Positions 11,880 to 23,700 of a stretch of DNA of 64,000 nucleotides are shown here, in pieces. The translations under genes were made by a program, and so were the position numbers. Source of the DNA: Lindgomyces ingoldianus (taxonomy: Eukaryota > Ascomycota > Dothideomycetes > Pleosporales > Lindgomycetaceae). The stretch's first letter is position 1; each line of letters begins with the position of its first letter. The notes beneath the pieces were generated by a model. That model ran no database searches. It saw only the letters and a list, made by a program, of their open reading frames with translations, and was not told where the DNA came from. The stretch spans positions 328,026 through 392,025 of the forward strand of contig NW_022985185.1 in assembly GCF_010093535.1 (NCBI RefSeq). The letters are read 5' to 3'.

Positions 11880-13316
11880 ATGTGGTTTGGCTTATTTCTT
11901 TGGTCTATGTTTGCTTCTAAATTTACAGATATGTTCTGCTGTTCTAGATGTTGTGGCTCTTCGACTCTTGACTTGACTTCCACAAGTAGTTTCTTGAACA
12001 TGACTTCGACTTCGATGAGATATCTTGAGAATAATAAGAGGCTGCATATGGGCAAACTTTCTCTGTGATTTCTCTGTGATTTCGCTTTATATAGCTTTCT
12101 AGTTTGGCGCAAGAAACGAGCAGAGAATGCAAGCCGCAAAAATTGCAGTGCAGTTGGAATCAATGCGTCTCAAGTTCAAGGTTGAACTAGGTAGTCCGAT
12201 CGGAATAGAGTGCCAAATTGCAGCCTTGGAAGGTGCAAAGATATGGTCAGAGGTCTCGTAGATCACGTTTCCTGACTTTTCTGCTGGTCGGATATTTTAC
12301 GATGGCCTGCTTCCAAGACCTCTCTGGCTTCTCGACCCTACTATGTGGCTGTAGTATGGACACTCCAGTAGATATTTCCCACTTGATACCTTGTCGAAAT
12401 TACTGCAACTTTCTCGCCATTCTGTCCCGTTGAAGTGACAAAGGGCGCAAGAGATAGCTCTTCCTCAGATATCTCAATACCACCCAAATTGGTGGCATTG
12501 GGGTAGATGGATTTGTCGGAGCGAGCGCAGAGGTGACTGGCTTTGTTGTTTGGAAACTTTGGTTTCTGTTCAATAACGTTGTCAGAATCCTTCGTGTTTC
12601 TACAGTCCTCTGCTACGATTTTACCACCGTGGTCCCTTGCCTAGCGCAAAAACTCGCGATGTCGAGTTATGGCTTTGCCTAGAATGTCATTCAACCGCTT
12701 TGCATCTTCTCAAAGAAGCTTTCGGCTTCTCTGCTTGCCATGAGCAATCCCATCGCAGTCATAAAGTGGGTCCTTCAGATTGGTAGTGACTTTAAGATAC
12801 CGATCTTGTTGAGTTGCTTTCCGGATCAGCATGGAAATCTCCAGGTGCACCATTGTGACATCTGAGAGGGATCCAGAAATCTCCTGAGTTTCTCTGAGCG
12901 TCCTTCCGGCTCCGTGGCGATGTACCAGTTGTTTTCGATATCTCCCTCTTATATACCTTCATTCGAGCTGACCATGGTTGTTCGATTTGGCAGTTCGAAT
13001 GAAGGAATATCCTGTGCTGTTGCAAGATCCGAAATGCGAAGTTATGGAAGCGGAACTTTGAATCATCTTCCAAATCTTCAATCCCCCGAGCATCGCGCAA
13101 CCTATACTACAAAGAACAGATCGTTCGACATATTGAAGCCCACCAATGTTGCCGGCCGACAACTTAGGTAGAGTGAGCTTGTCGTTGCAGTTCCGTAATG
13201 GAAGACTGAAGTGCTTCTCCAGCACTGGATCAGCCAGAAGCTGGATCAGCGATTCAAATCCTGCTATATAGAATTTTCCTTTCTCAGCAATACTAGAAGA
13301 CTGAGCTAGCAAGCTA
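11880..13316 (-). pseudogene. Broken gene of the fungal 'AcuF-like' C2H2 zinc-finger family
   Basis: Read on the minus strand, successive short frames recall a family widespread in Pezizomycotina and often misnamed 'oxidoreductase AcuF'. The AGNIG signature and an RLRDA-type piece appear around 13180-13070. Segments resembling IENNWYIATEPEGR and VHLEISMLIRKATQQDRY follow near 12950-12800. A C2H2-like part (YLCTF..CN.ALYSDRTT, then HCNFCGLHS and IKRNHREIT) lies near 12260-12040. The pieces sit in three frames with many internal stops, so at least several frameshifts and nonsense changes have occurred. The last recognisable reading ends near 11880. The family's function is unknown; copies are commonly multiplied and found near repeats and heterokaryon-incompatibility-type genes. 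Family assignment rests on my memory of the AGNIG and zinc-finger motifs. Confidence 0.5.
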
Positions 13317-14344
13317 GCATCTTAGCAGCCTTGCGGGATAGTTGTTTATTTAGCTCTACTTTAATAGAAGGGGGGAGGGAATCAAAAGAGGCGACCACAC
13401 CTTGCTAGGTCATATCAAATGACAGCGACTAAGTCCCTAAGATAATCTGAATATTACGAACTAACGAAGATGGGATCTTGTGAACCCGCTCTAGCAGTAG
13501 GCTGCCAAGAGGTGCGTAATTTTGCATACGCGACCTCACTGGTCCCACCTTTGGCAGAACTGAAACCTCAAGAGCTTCAAGCCACTCTTTCTCACCCATA
13601 AATATGATAACCTCAAGGTGAGCGGAATAGAAATTTCTGGCATAATTCTTAGGGGTTTTTTCCATTATTCTCGCGGTCTTGGAGAAATAGCAAGCTAGTG
13701 CTCAGCTTCTCAAGGACTGGTTGCTATAAAGCCTTTCTCTAGTTCCAATAGGGAAAGGATTAAAATACATGGAAGAGAACATCGCGTTTCCACCGAGTCT
13801 AATCTGATTATGTTGGCAAGGCTTCTGAAAATACTGAGTTGACATTTGCTATTAAAGTGAGAAGTACAATTCCAGAGTGATTAGTATGTTGTATTGTGAC
13901 ATTCAATGCATTCCTTTGAAAGTGAGAGTTTTGAGCACTCACTATTGTGCAGCTGTTTTCCTTTCTAGAAAGCAATTCGCACTCGTGGGCACAAGATAGT
14001 GTCAAGCCCTTCAAATCATGTTGCAAACAGGATAATTCTAATACGAATATGACCCTCTCTCCAAAACCAATCAAACCTACATAGTTTAACAGTCACTTTG
14101 CTTTTCCTATGGCGGAGTGTTTACATGTTAAACTCCCTATACGGATCCGTATTAAGATTTATGCTTTAGTTTCTCTGATCATTCAGAACACCAGCTTCCT
14201 GATGTAAGGAAAAGAGGTATGTACAGTGCTGTCGGTCGATATAGGAGGAGCTAGACCCCGCAAACAGGGGGGACGAAGCTTTGCTGTCCAGTTCCAGGAA
14301 TTAAAGGTCCTTACACAAGAGCGAGGCCATGTCAGACCATGATT

Positions 14345-14400
14345 TAGAGATTCAAGGGCCTGCTCTAACGACAAGCGTCTGCCACTAAACTATCGCTACT
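14345..14400 (-). other. tRNA-Asp(GTC)-like relic
   Basis: On the minus strand the sequence shows a D-arm-like AGCGATAGTTTAGTGG followed by an anticodon-loop-like CGCTTGTCG, both close to fungal tRNA-Asp. The spacing is several bases too short and no acceptor stem or normal T-arm pairs with it. It is therefore a degenerate tRNA or a tRNA-derived SINE head rather than a working tRNA. Confidence 0.35.
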
Positions 14401-14480
14401 CGTATAAGCAAGTTATCGTTATCGCGGAGCGTAACCAGAGTGAAAGCAATGTGTTTAGCAGTTTGCTAAAGTACAGAGGT

Positions 14481-15147
14481 TGTTAATTGGCTGCTGGTTT
14501 CTGTCATGTTCCTTAAGTGCACGCATCAACACACAGTCCTTCATTACTTCAACCAAGCAACACAACAGACAGAACAAACTGTGGATAATCCCTACTCTGC
14601 GAAACTACATCACACCAAACCCCGAAAATCCCGCTATCTCACTCCATCCACAATAATAACCTAGCGCAACCCATGATCCAGACTCCATGCCATAGGTAAC
14701 CCAGACCCTACAAATCTATCAAGAGCTAGGCTAAGAGCAGCGCACAAACGGTAGATGACAGAAAGACCCAGATAGTCCTCCACGAATACCATACGCCGGG
14801 TTCAAAGCAGGCCATTTGCATCCAGAACGGTCCCGTTCATCCATTCGTCCAAGGGTCCCCATTCCAATCAATTTGGCTTGCATGTTCAGAACCAAGATGA
14901 AAATATATGCTCGATCGACCGCTCGCTCGCTCGCTAGATGGCTTATATGTTTACTCGACTAACACCAATGTATGAGTATATAGAGTGGGGAGAAAGAAAA
15001 AGGTAAAACAAACAGAAATAAACACTAAGAAGCACGGAAGAGAATGCCGCCGCTCATGCCAAAATGGGGGCCGTTGAACGCCAAGTTGCAAATGATAATA
15101 ACATTTAGAAATGACGACACCAGGAAAAGGAAGCTCTCTGATAGACG
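14481..15147. other. 3' flank of ATG13, no gene seen
   Basis: Contains the probable 3' untranslated region of the minus-strand ATG13 gene and the transition out of the TA-rich island. A short CGCT tetranucleotide run (ctcgctcgctcgct) lies near 14922-14935. No coding frame of note. Confidence 0.4.
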
Positions 15148-18041
15148 TTATCGGAGCCATGATGATCCTCTCTTTCCTCCGCTCCCGGTGCTGGAGCCTC
15201 CCCTTCCCTCCTCTAGACTCCTTCTAGAGCCTACTCCAATCTCGCTCATTTGGAATAATAAGGGCTCGTCGTCATCTTGGAGCGTAGGCCGGCTTGAGAA
15301 GTTGTATCGGCTTTGTCGCTCGGTGGAGCTCGTGCCGCCAGTCGTGAGACTGGAAGAAGAACCGTGATGAGACAAAAGTCCCCCACGACCTCTATTGCTC
15401 CCCGTATGTTGACCTCGTCTTGCAGGAATATCCGACGTAGATAGAGGGCGAGGCATGTCCCCCCGTGAATCTGGGCCGAGAGTGTCGTTTGGCTGGTCAC
15501 CCCGGCCGGTACTGGCAAGGAGCTCCGTCTGGGCGAATAATCCGCTGGATGTTAGGTCTGCTGTAGTAATTCGTTGGAGGTCCCTCTCTCGGTCGACCTC
15601 CTCTGTTGGGAGGCTGGCAGAGCGGAGCCCGAAGATATCCGGTTCATCTTCCATGGTACGATTCTGCTGAGCTACAGAACTTGACCTGCGAATATAGTTC
15701 CATGGTCGTGGTGATGTAGGGATGTCGATAGCATTCGTACCTTGCTCTTCGCGTTCGCTTGGTTCTCGTACGCCTGCCATTGCTTGCTCACGTGATGGCT
15801 GACTGGGGCGGCTTCTACTTCGCCGTGGCTCATATTCAATGATGCTGTTCGCACTGAGTCGAGACGGGATGGCAGGGGTGTGAGGAGTGTGGGGAGAGAT
15901 AGGTTTTCCAGGGGATGACGATGTAGAGACAGAAGTGCCAGCAACCATCTGAGGAACGCTAGATAACTGGCGGCTGGACGATGAAGATGACCGATGGAGG
16001 AGCATTGAAGACGAAACTGAATCCGAGAGGGCTGCATGCGAGTCCTTCATCCTCTGATACTTGGAAAGCTGGGCGGTTGTCCGGCGCATTGTGGCGTCAC
16101 GAGATGCATTGTCGCTGCGGTTGAAGCTCTTCAGATCTTTTTTCTGCTCGAGGAGCTTCAGAAAGTCTGATATATTTTCGTCATCTGTCTTGATGGATCC
16201 GGAGCTCGCACCCTCTCCCTCGTTGATGACGTCAGAACCGGGCTGCTGCGACGAAGCTCCGCTGGCCTTCCCGCTGCTGAGGTTGTCGTCTTCCGTCTTA
16301 CTGCCGCCTCCGGAAGAAAAGCGATTTCGCCGGGGCCCGAAGCTGCTGTTGTAGCGGGTGATAGGGGCAGGCTTCGGCGAGCTGGAGGCGGACGAGGCGA
16401 TAGCCGTCTCATTCGGAAGGGAAGGGGCTCGCAGCGCGGCCTGGGGGAGCGCCGTCAACGAGGTGCGGTTTCGCGGCTGGGTAAGGGCATTCGGGACAGA
16501 GGCAGGCGCGCGTCCCAATGAGCTCCCGGGCCTTCCTACCGAGCTGCCGGGTGAGGGAGGAACGACTGGACCCGGGGCAGGTGACGACGACAGTGAGCCC
16601 GCTTTGAATGGCTGGAATGAAACAGATGTCCGCCTCTGATAGGACGGCGCGTCTGCGGACCGGAGAGATGACTTGGAGCCCTGTGCGATGCGATGGTTCG
16701 GCGGAAGCTTCTGAGGAGGCGATTCGGCTGGCGACGACGAGGGCATGTCTCGTGCAGCTCGCAGCGCCGACATTGGGCTTGTTCCCGTGGCTGGACCAAC
16801 CTGATGGAAGGTCGACATGCTTCCATATGCTTGGCCTAAATCTGGAGTGCCATGCGGGTTCAATTTGTTCACTGGTAGCGAGCCTGGTACCTGACTGACA
16901 TCCCGATTCGTCTGTTCAAGATACGTATCATCTATCCCCATAAAATGCGAGCTCAACAACGATTCCGAGTCATCCACGCTGAACTCACAGTTGGTACGAT
17001 ATTGTACTGAGATGCACAATGGGCCGATGGGTGAATTCGACGGCGTGAACACTTGGCTCTCGGTAACAACCTCTGAAGTTGGGTACAGTGGGATGCCCAA
17101 CGTGTCGGGCCGGGGGCTTTTGAAATCGCCGTTGAAAATGCGATAATGGAGCTTCAATGATGGCTTGCTTGCAGGCTGTTTCGCGATGCTTTTGTAGTAC
17201 TTAAAAGCTGGTAGAAACCGCAGGTAGGCATAAAGCGATCGGAACAGCACTACCGCTTTCTTGTACACATTCGGCAGCGGATCTTGCAGTTCTGAAGGAT
17301 GCACTGCGTTTTTATCTCCCACGTGAATTTTCCATCGCTCAAGCACAAGCTGCGTCGACTTGCCGATGCGACTGGGCGGCCGAGAAGTAGACTCGACGGG
17401 CACATTCAGAGCTTCGGCGACGTCCCACCGTTTACCCTGGTCGTCGTGCACGACCAGCGACTGTTTATGTCCCAGACCTTTGATGTCTAGATATATCTCG
17501 ATACAGAGAGATGGGTGCTGCCCCTGGACCGCATCCATGGCTTTCCATTCCCTCAGGTCTTGCAGGAGGACATCCGTGTCATCGAGAACGACATTGAACT
17601 GCAGATTGTATCAGCACTGGGTTTGTCAAAGTTGATTGCCGAGTACACACCCATTTGTTCTGTTTTAGTTCGCCTTGTTTGTTATAGCTTTGTGGCAGTA
17701 TCACACGAGAGGAGATGATAGTGAGTGCGGCTTTGGTGAAGAAATTCTGTAGAATTGTTAGCATTGGTGATTTATATTGAGGGCAATGGCACGCCGCTCA
17801 CCTGTATCACCTGGTTGACCTTCTGATAGGTCTTCTGCTCCGTTTCCGACATCTGCTCGGTGCGACCCACCATCTCGCCGTCGCCGTCGTCAATACTTCT
17901 GTCACTGTAAGGTGCAGTGTCTGAGTAGGGTGAGGATCGCTCTGAAGCGGGATCCCGCTGGTTGTTGGTTCGGGAAGGATTTGTTTGAAGATTGTTGGCC
18001 GGGGAGGCAGTTCTCGGCCAAGGGCGAGGGTAGGGATGCAT
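15148..18041 (-). CDS. atg13: Autophagy-related protein 13 (Atg13), regulatory subunit of the Atg1 kinase complex
   Basis: Three exons, 18041-17802, 17746-17651 and 17598-15148, with introns of 55 and 52 bp; 928 residues. The MHPYPRPWP start is chosen because it gives the usual short Pro-rich N-terminus. After it comes QKVNQVIQ/NFFTKAALTIISSR and the highly characteristic FNVVLDDTDVLLQDLREW, together forming the HORMA-fold domain (about 70-330). The remaining 600 residues are Ser/Pro-rich and disordered, as in all Atg13 proteins, and include the region that binds Atg1 and Atg17 and is phosphorylated by TORC1. The protein acts at the phagophore assembly site to start autophagy under starvation. 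The gene diverges from the IBTK-like gene across about 2.7 kb. Both introns lie in the first 350 bp, so the first in-frame ATG of the last exon (17538) would miss the conserved N-terminus. Confidence 0.96.
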
Positions 18042-20709
18042 GGTGTGAGAGACCTCTAAGGAGCTCAAGGGGTACGTCAAGACGAGCTGTGGGTGGTGTA
18101 TTGAATTGCGGGCGTAGTTAAGGCGGCTATCGTCGCTGTGGTTGGAAGAGGCAGATATTGATGGAAGCCATCACGAGAGCTACGGGCGGGGAGCAGCTAG
18201 TCTGGGTCAAATCGTGATAGTCAGAAAGGTCTCTCGGTAGACAGGTGCATGCGAGAAAGGGTGTTAATGGCTAGGAGCACAGGCAGCAGCCATGGTGCGC
18301 AGTGTTTTGCAGGGTGTTGTGGTGGAGAGCTCGAGCTTGCAAGTGCCTGAGGCGCGGCGATAAGGTTAAGGACCCTTGTGGAGGTTGATGGATGGGGCCG
18401 CAGCGCAGACGAAGGATGAATTTGGGATACGGGAGCAGTCAAATGGGATTGGGCGTGGGTGATGGCGCGGGCCTGTCAAAGAGTGTTGAGAAGCGGGAGT
18501 CAAGAAGCTGTGGGAGGCTCCATGTGACTGTTCCGAATGACGCTTATTACTGATAGCAGGATGACCGGGCTTGAGACGAGGTGCTCGCACAAGAGCAAGA
18601 GCGCGAGCGGCAGCGGCGCAGGAAAAGCGCGGATAGGGATGAGGCTGCAAAAGGTACTGGAAGTTGCTGGCAGGACAGGATCGAGGGTAGAGGGCGTTTC
18701 GTCCTGACTCTTGGACGCTGTGACGAGCATGGAGCTCACACTCTTCCATCAAGCATCGCGCACTGCGGGCTGGGGCGCGGCTGCGATCCGAGACACTTTC
18801 TAGCGCCGACTTGGCACCATAGGCGACTCCATTGACAAGGACCACCCAGCTCAAAGGCGACAACAAGCTGAGATCACGACACTCTCCATGCACTCGCCCT
18901 CATCAACCTCATCGACCTTTCTGTCTGCGAGCCAGCTTCAAGGGGCCGCCCTTTTCCAGATGGAAGCCAATTGGGCCGCCACCATGCAGCGCCATTCAGA
19001 GCCTGTCCCAGAGCCTCCACCAGCCCTGCTGAACTTCGCCCCATTTGCCTCGTCGAGCCGTGAGCCCAAAGAGCCACCCCCTCGAGACTGTGGGGTGGGT
19101 GCTGACCGGTTACACAAGATCCACTTCAAGCTTCTTCTTGTGCTACAGAGGCCGCCGGTCAGAACGTCGGATAGTCAAAAGACATGACTTGTTAATGAAG
19201 CTCGAGGATGTCTCATTGGCTTGAGAATTGCATCACTCATCAATAGATTGATCCTCGACAGCTGCCTTGCTAACGGACTCCAAGACGTTGAGGTGGCAGA
19301 CAAAATAGTTTGCAGCTTTGCGTCGACTGTTGCCTGTGTCACGAAGTTTGCCTCCCGGCGCCTCCCTCCTATTGGATATGTTTTCGCCGCTTGACTGCTC
19401 TCCACGGTGGCCTAGTATGCATGAACTGACGGAAGCAGCTAAGAACAATGCGGAGAGAGAATTCAGAGAAGAAGAAATTCAGTGACTTCCAGAGTTTGCA
19501 GGACACTAATTGAGCAGATGGATGCTTCTGTGAGGACATTTCCCAGTCATTGGACCCAGCGCTTCTCCTGTCTGGAGTCTGACGGCGAACCAGGACACGA
19601 GCTGTGTCTGGCCGAAAATGCTGATGGTCTTCTGCAGGGAACTGAGCCCCATCGATAATTTCCAGTTCACACGCCAGGCAACGGTGCAGACGTTGGAATC
19701 CGTATGCCTGGAGCCTTGAGTCTTGCAAAAGCTCTCCAAGGTTGACTGTTTCGACTAGCGTGACATTTCCCTTGGTATTATCTTTGCACGGTACCCTCAA
19801 CGCCGACGATCAATATCTCTTGGAAGAGGCTCGAGTGGTGCCATACTGCTTCTGCAACAAGCGCAGCCTCTCTCGACTACAATTGCTCTTCTTCGCCAGC
19901 TACACTTACCAAAGTCGTGGAAGAACAAAATCGATGCCAAGCCACCATTTGCAGAGAGAACGTTCACCGCCAGGTCAGTGTGGAGAACGAACGTGCGCTT
20001 CAATATATAGGCTGAGCTACCGGTGGAGGCATCTACTCTCTAACATTAACAACCCTTCAAATCCTTCTTGTGTCCCATGCCATGTGTACCCATCGGATAT
20101 CGTGAAGTAGAGTGGTGAATGAGGAACGTTCCCCAAGGGAAGGAGCCCGTGGACCTTCCCCCGCCGTGATTGGTCGGCGGGGATGAGTCGCGATGAGTCT
20201 GTCCATCACAAACCGCAATATCCCGCATTATCGCCAGCAACCAACAACATACAATCGCCCTCCGCTCCCACTCCTCACCGGAAGCTCTAGGAATACTCTC
20301 AAGACCTATTTGGCTCGATCGATTGCCTCGCGACTGGCCGCCACTTCCTCTAGCCCGCCATCTTCTCGTTACAAGTTTCGTCATAGATAGTACCGTTCGC
20401 CCGCTCTCGATCGGTTGCCCACGACACGACTTGCGTATCACAGGCCGAAAGTGTCAACAAATCCCCAATCTACCGGCTTTTCCTAGATCACCTTGCGCCG
20501 CCGTATCTCCTATACTCAAGCCACACGCTGACCGCAAGAACGTCTGCCCTTGCCACCTGGCATTACCAGCCATTGTAGTGCCCGGTGCTCTGCTTTGGAG
20601 TCTTCCTCAGCTTCGCATTCGGTACCTTTAAATACGCTTTGGCCCGGCGAGGTCATAGCGAGGTGCTCCTTGTCGAAGCGGCAGGATTGCTCCATATCCC
20701 ATTCAGCAC
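18042..20709. promoter_or_regulatory. Divergent upstream region of ATG13 and the IBTK-like gene
   Basis: About 2.7 kb with no supported gene. Short frames occur (for example 18888-19187 plus and 19800-19369 minus) but have no recognisable domain. A TATA-like caatatatagg lies near 20000-20010, and an inverted CCAAT box (ATTGG, 20169-20173) lies about 540 bp upstream of the IBTK-like start. Confidence 0.45.
20169..20173 (-). promoter_or_regulatory. Inverted CCAAT box upstream of the IBTK-like gene
   Basis: ATTGG in the context GTGATTGGTCGG, a good match to the core bound by the fungal HAP/CBC complex (CCAAT plus flank CCGACCAATCAC on the minus strand). The assignment is by motif only. Confidence 0.3.
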
Positions 20710-23700
20710 ATGAGCGGCTACCTCTGGAAATACTACCTTGAAGATGATGTCGACAGCTTCCGGCACATCCTGGAGCAGCCCTCCCATAGCACACGACCAG
20801 GAGCACAGAAAGGCTTTGTTGGCTGGCAGGGAGGAAGCCTTGGAGCTGCTGTGAACAGTAGCCCCGGAAGCTATGGGGCATCCCCCATTCTGAGCACAAA
20901 AGGACGGAAGCCTATGGGCCAAGCTGCAGTACATCTGACTCGATCAGATATAAACAGTCGCGACGGAACCGGACTGACTATACTGCACCAAGCGGCGTCA
21001 TCATCTTTGGAAAACGCCATTGCATTCGCTCAGATTCTTCTAGACCACCCCTTCACCGACTTGTACATCCAGGATGCGGAGAACGGATGGACGGCGCTGC
21101 ATCGGGCTTTCTATTTTGGGAACATTGCCATTGCGCGCATGATACTCAACCGCGATGCGCAGGATATTCTAGGTCACGGTTCTGGTGGATACAACCAGCA
21201 TGCGCGAGGGCTTGTCAAAATCAAAGATAAAGAAGGATACGGTCCTCTAGATCTGTTCTCCATGACCATTAAGGATCGAACATTAAGACCAGAAGAGGGG
21301 CCCGTCCATGATACAGATTCAGATGACGAAGTCGCTCACGGGGATAGCGGCGACAGAGACGACGAAGCTCGCAAGAGAGTTATAGTTCCGCTTGTCTCCC
21401 TTGGTGGTGATGAAGCATACACCTTCGGCAGCAATAAGAACGTGACGCTTGGATTTGGAGATCAGGACGATCGCCAATTTCCAGAGCGCATCATTCTGAG
21501 AAGACCGGATCATTTGCTCCAGCGTTTCTATCACGAACACCACGAAAGGCAAGTTCAATCTTGGGCTTCTTTGGGTGTGTCTCTTCAAACCACTGAAGCC
21601 CTTCGGCCAAAAGCGATCGCGGATCTTCCAATCAATATTCGACACACCCCTATCATAATCCAGGACTTTGAAATGTCTAAGCTGCATACCGCTGTGCTTA
21701 CGACTGACCCTGTATCAAATCTTTACATGTGCGGGCATGGCCCCGGGGGCCGCCTTGGAACGGGAAATGAGACTACCCGGTACCAGTTCACTTGCATTGA
21801 GGGCGGCGGACTGGCACAGAAGAAGGTTTCTGGGATTGCATTGGGTCAGAATCACACACTCGCCATAACTGACGAAGGGGAAATCTACTCCTGGGGCAAT
21901 AATGCCTTCGGCCAACTAGGCTATACACTTCCAAAGCCAAGCGTCAAAGACGACGACCCCATCTCAACTATTCCTCGTCAAATCTTCGGCCCACTGAAAC
22001 GAGAAATAATCATTGGCATCGCGGCATCGCGTATCCACTCAGTCGCCCATACTACCGCATCCCTCTACACTTTTGGTAAAAATGAAGGGCAGCTCGGCAT
22101 TGTTGATTCTGATGCTCGTTCGCTCGAGATTCAGGTCATCCCAAGGAAGATTGCAGCCTCCCTATTCGCATCATCCATCACATCTGTGTCAGCTATAGAA
22201 GGAGCCACTATTTGTCTGCTCGAGACTCGGGAGGTCTGGGTTTTCGCAAACTACGGATACGCAAGGCTGAATTTCCCTCTGGATGGCTTCACTAACTACT
22301 TCTTGAAGGAGAGCTGGCTTACAACAAAGTACGAGTCTACTCCCAATAGGATAAGTAAGATTACATCTGGTGGTGACACTATCTGCGCGCTCTCAACATC
22401 CGGAGAAGTCTTCACCGTCTCAGTTAGTCGACGATCTGAACCAAGCCTTGATTCCAGCACCTCTACCACCAATCCGAAACAAATCCGTGGTGCCTTGTCG
22501 CAGCCATACCGGATATGGTCCTCGAAGAGAGCCCATATGGCAGCAAGAGACGTTGGTGTTGATCAGGATGGATCCATCATCTTGACCACTGATGCTGGCA
22601 GCGTCTGGAGACGGACGAAACGAGCTACAATCAAGAATGCAACCGCGGCCAGGATTGATGACTACAGACCCAAAGACTACAAATTTTTAAGAGTTCCAGG
22701 CCTGACCCGGGTTATCGCTGTAAGAGCATCTGCATTTGGTGCATACGCAGCAATCCGAAAGGACTGCAATGTCACTAAAACTCAAATTGGGGTCGATGAG
22801 CCACTCCTATGGAAAGATGTTGCACCTCTTCTCTCTTTCCATGAGCTTTCTAACTACGAAGAAAGCTCTGATGACGAAAATCCCAGCCCACGGTTCTGGC
22901 AACGACCATCAAATGCCCAGTCTCTGCGCAAACGTGCTTTGAAGTCAAAAGATCTAGAGGCGGAAATAATTGATATACTCCACTCATCCATGCTATCTTC
23001 TGGTCGTTCCTATGACCTGGAACTTTCAACAACCCTCTCGGATCTCCGCATACCCGCGCACGAGTTCATATTATCAGGGCGTAGTCGAGTATTCAGGAAC
23101 GCAATGATCGAGTTCCGAACCACAGAAGGCACTTTCGACATGCAAGATATCATGTCTTTAACCCGTAGTGGTGACAGAACTACTGTAACGTTCCAAGGTC
23201 TGGATTTTCTTACGGTCTTCAATTTAACTTTGTATGCCTACACGGACTCGATCGTGGATTTCTGGAACGTCACCCGGCAGTTTCCGAAGATGGCATACAG
23301 GTATCGCTTAGTGCGAACTGAGCTTATGAGAATAGCGTCACGCCTCGAGCTTCGTCAACTCGAACCAGCTGTACGTCAGATGGTGAATCCAAGAAAGTCG
23401 CTGAACATGGATATGCAATTGGCGGTAAAAAACCCATCATTCTTCGAAAGTGGCAATATAATCGTAGAACTTGCAGATGGCGAGATGTCTCTTCACTCTG
23501 ATATCATTTGCCAACGATGTCCCTTCTTCGATGGCCTCTTCAGAGGTCGAGCCGGCGGCCAATGGCTCTCCAGCAGGCGCACCGAGGAATCTAAACAGAT
23601 TAGGATTGATCTTAAGCATGTCGAAACACGCCTCTTCGAGCTTGTTGTCCGCCACATTTATGCTGATGCTGGCGAGGAGCTTTTTGACGAGGTGAATAGC

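Larger units (their letters stand above)
10691..14480. repeat. TA-rich island A of decayed repetitive and pseudogene DNA
   Basis: Base composition drops visibly compared with the flanking genes; TpA-containing words (CTAG, TTAG, TATA) are very frequent and stop codons crowd all frames. This fits old transposon or duplicated DNA altered by repeat-induced point mutation followed by drift. Inside lie a palindromic block at 10802-10913, an echo of its motifs at 11561-11640, a broken pseudogene at 11880-13316 and a tRNA-like relic at 14345-14400. I could not identify a transposase or reverse transcriptase with confidence. Confidence 0.55.

Noticed and set aside
19369..19800. Minus-strand 143-codon frame between ATG13 and the IBTK-like gene
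   Set aside because: No recognisable domain, no convincing partner exons, and located in a divergent promoter region.
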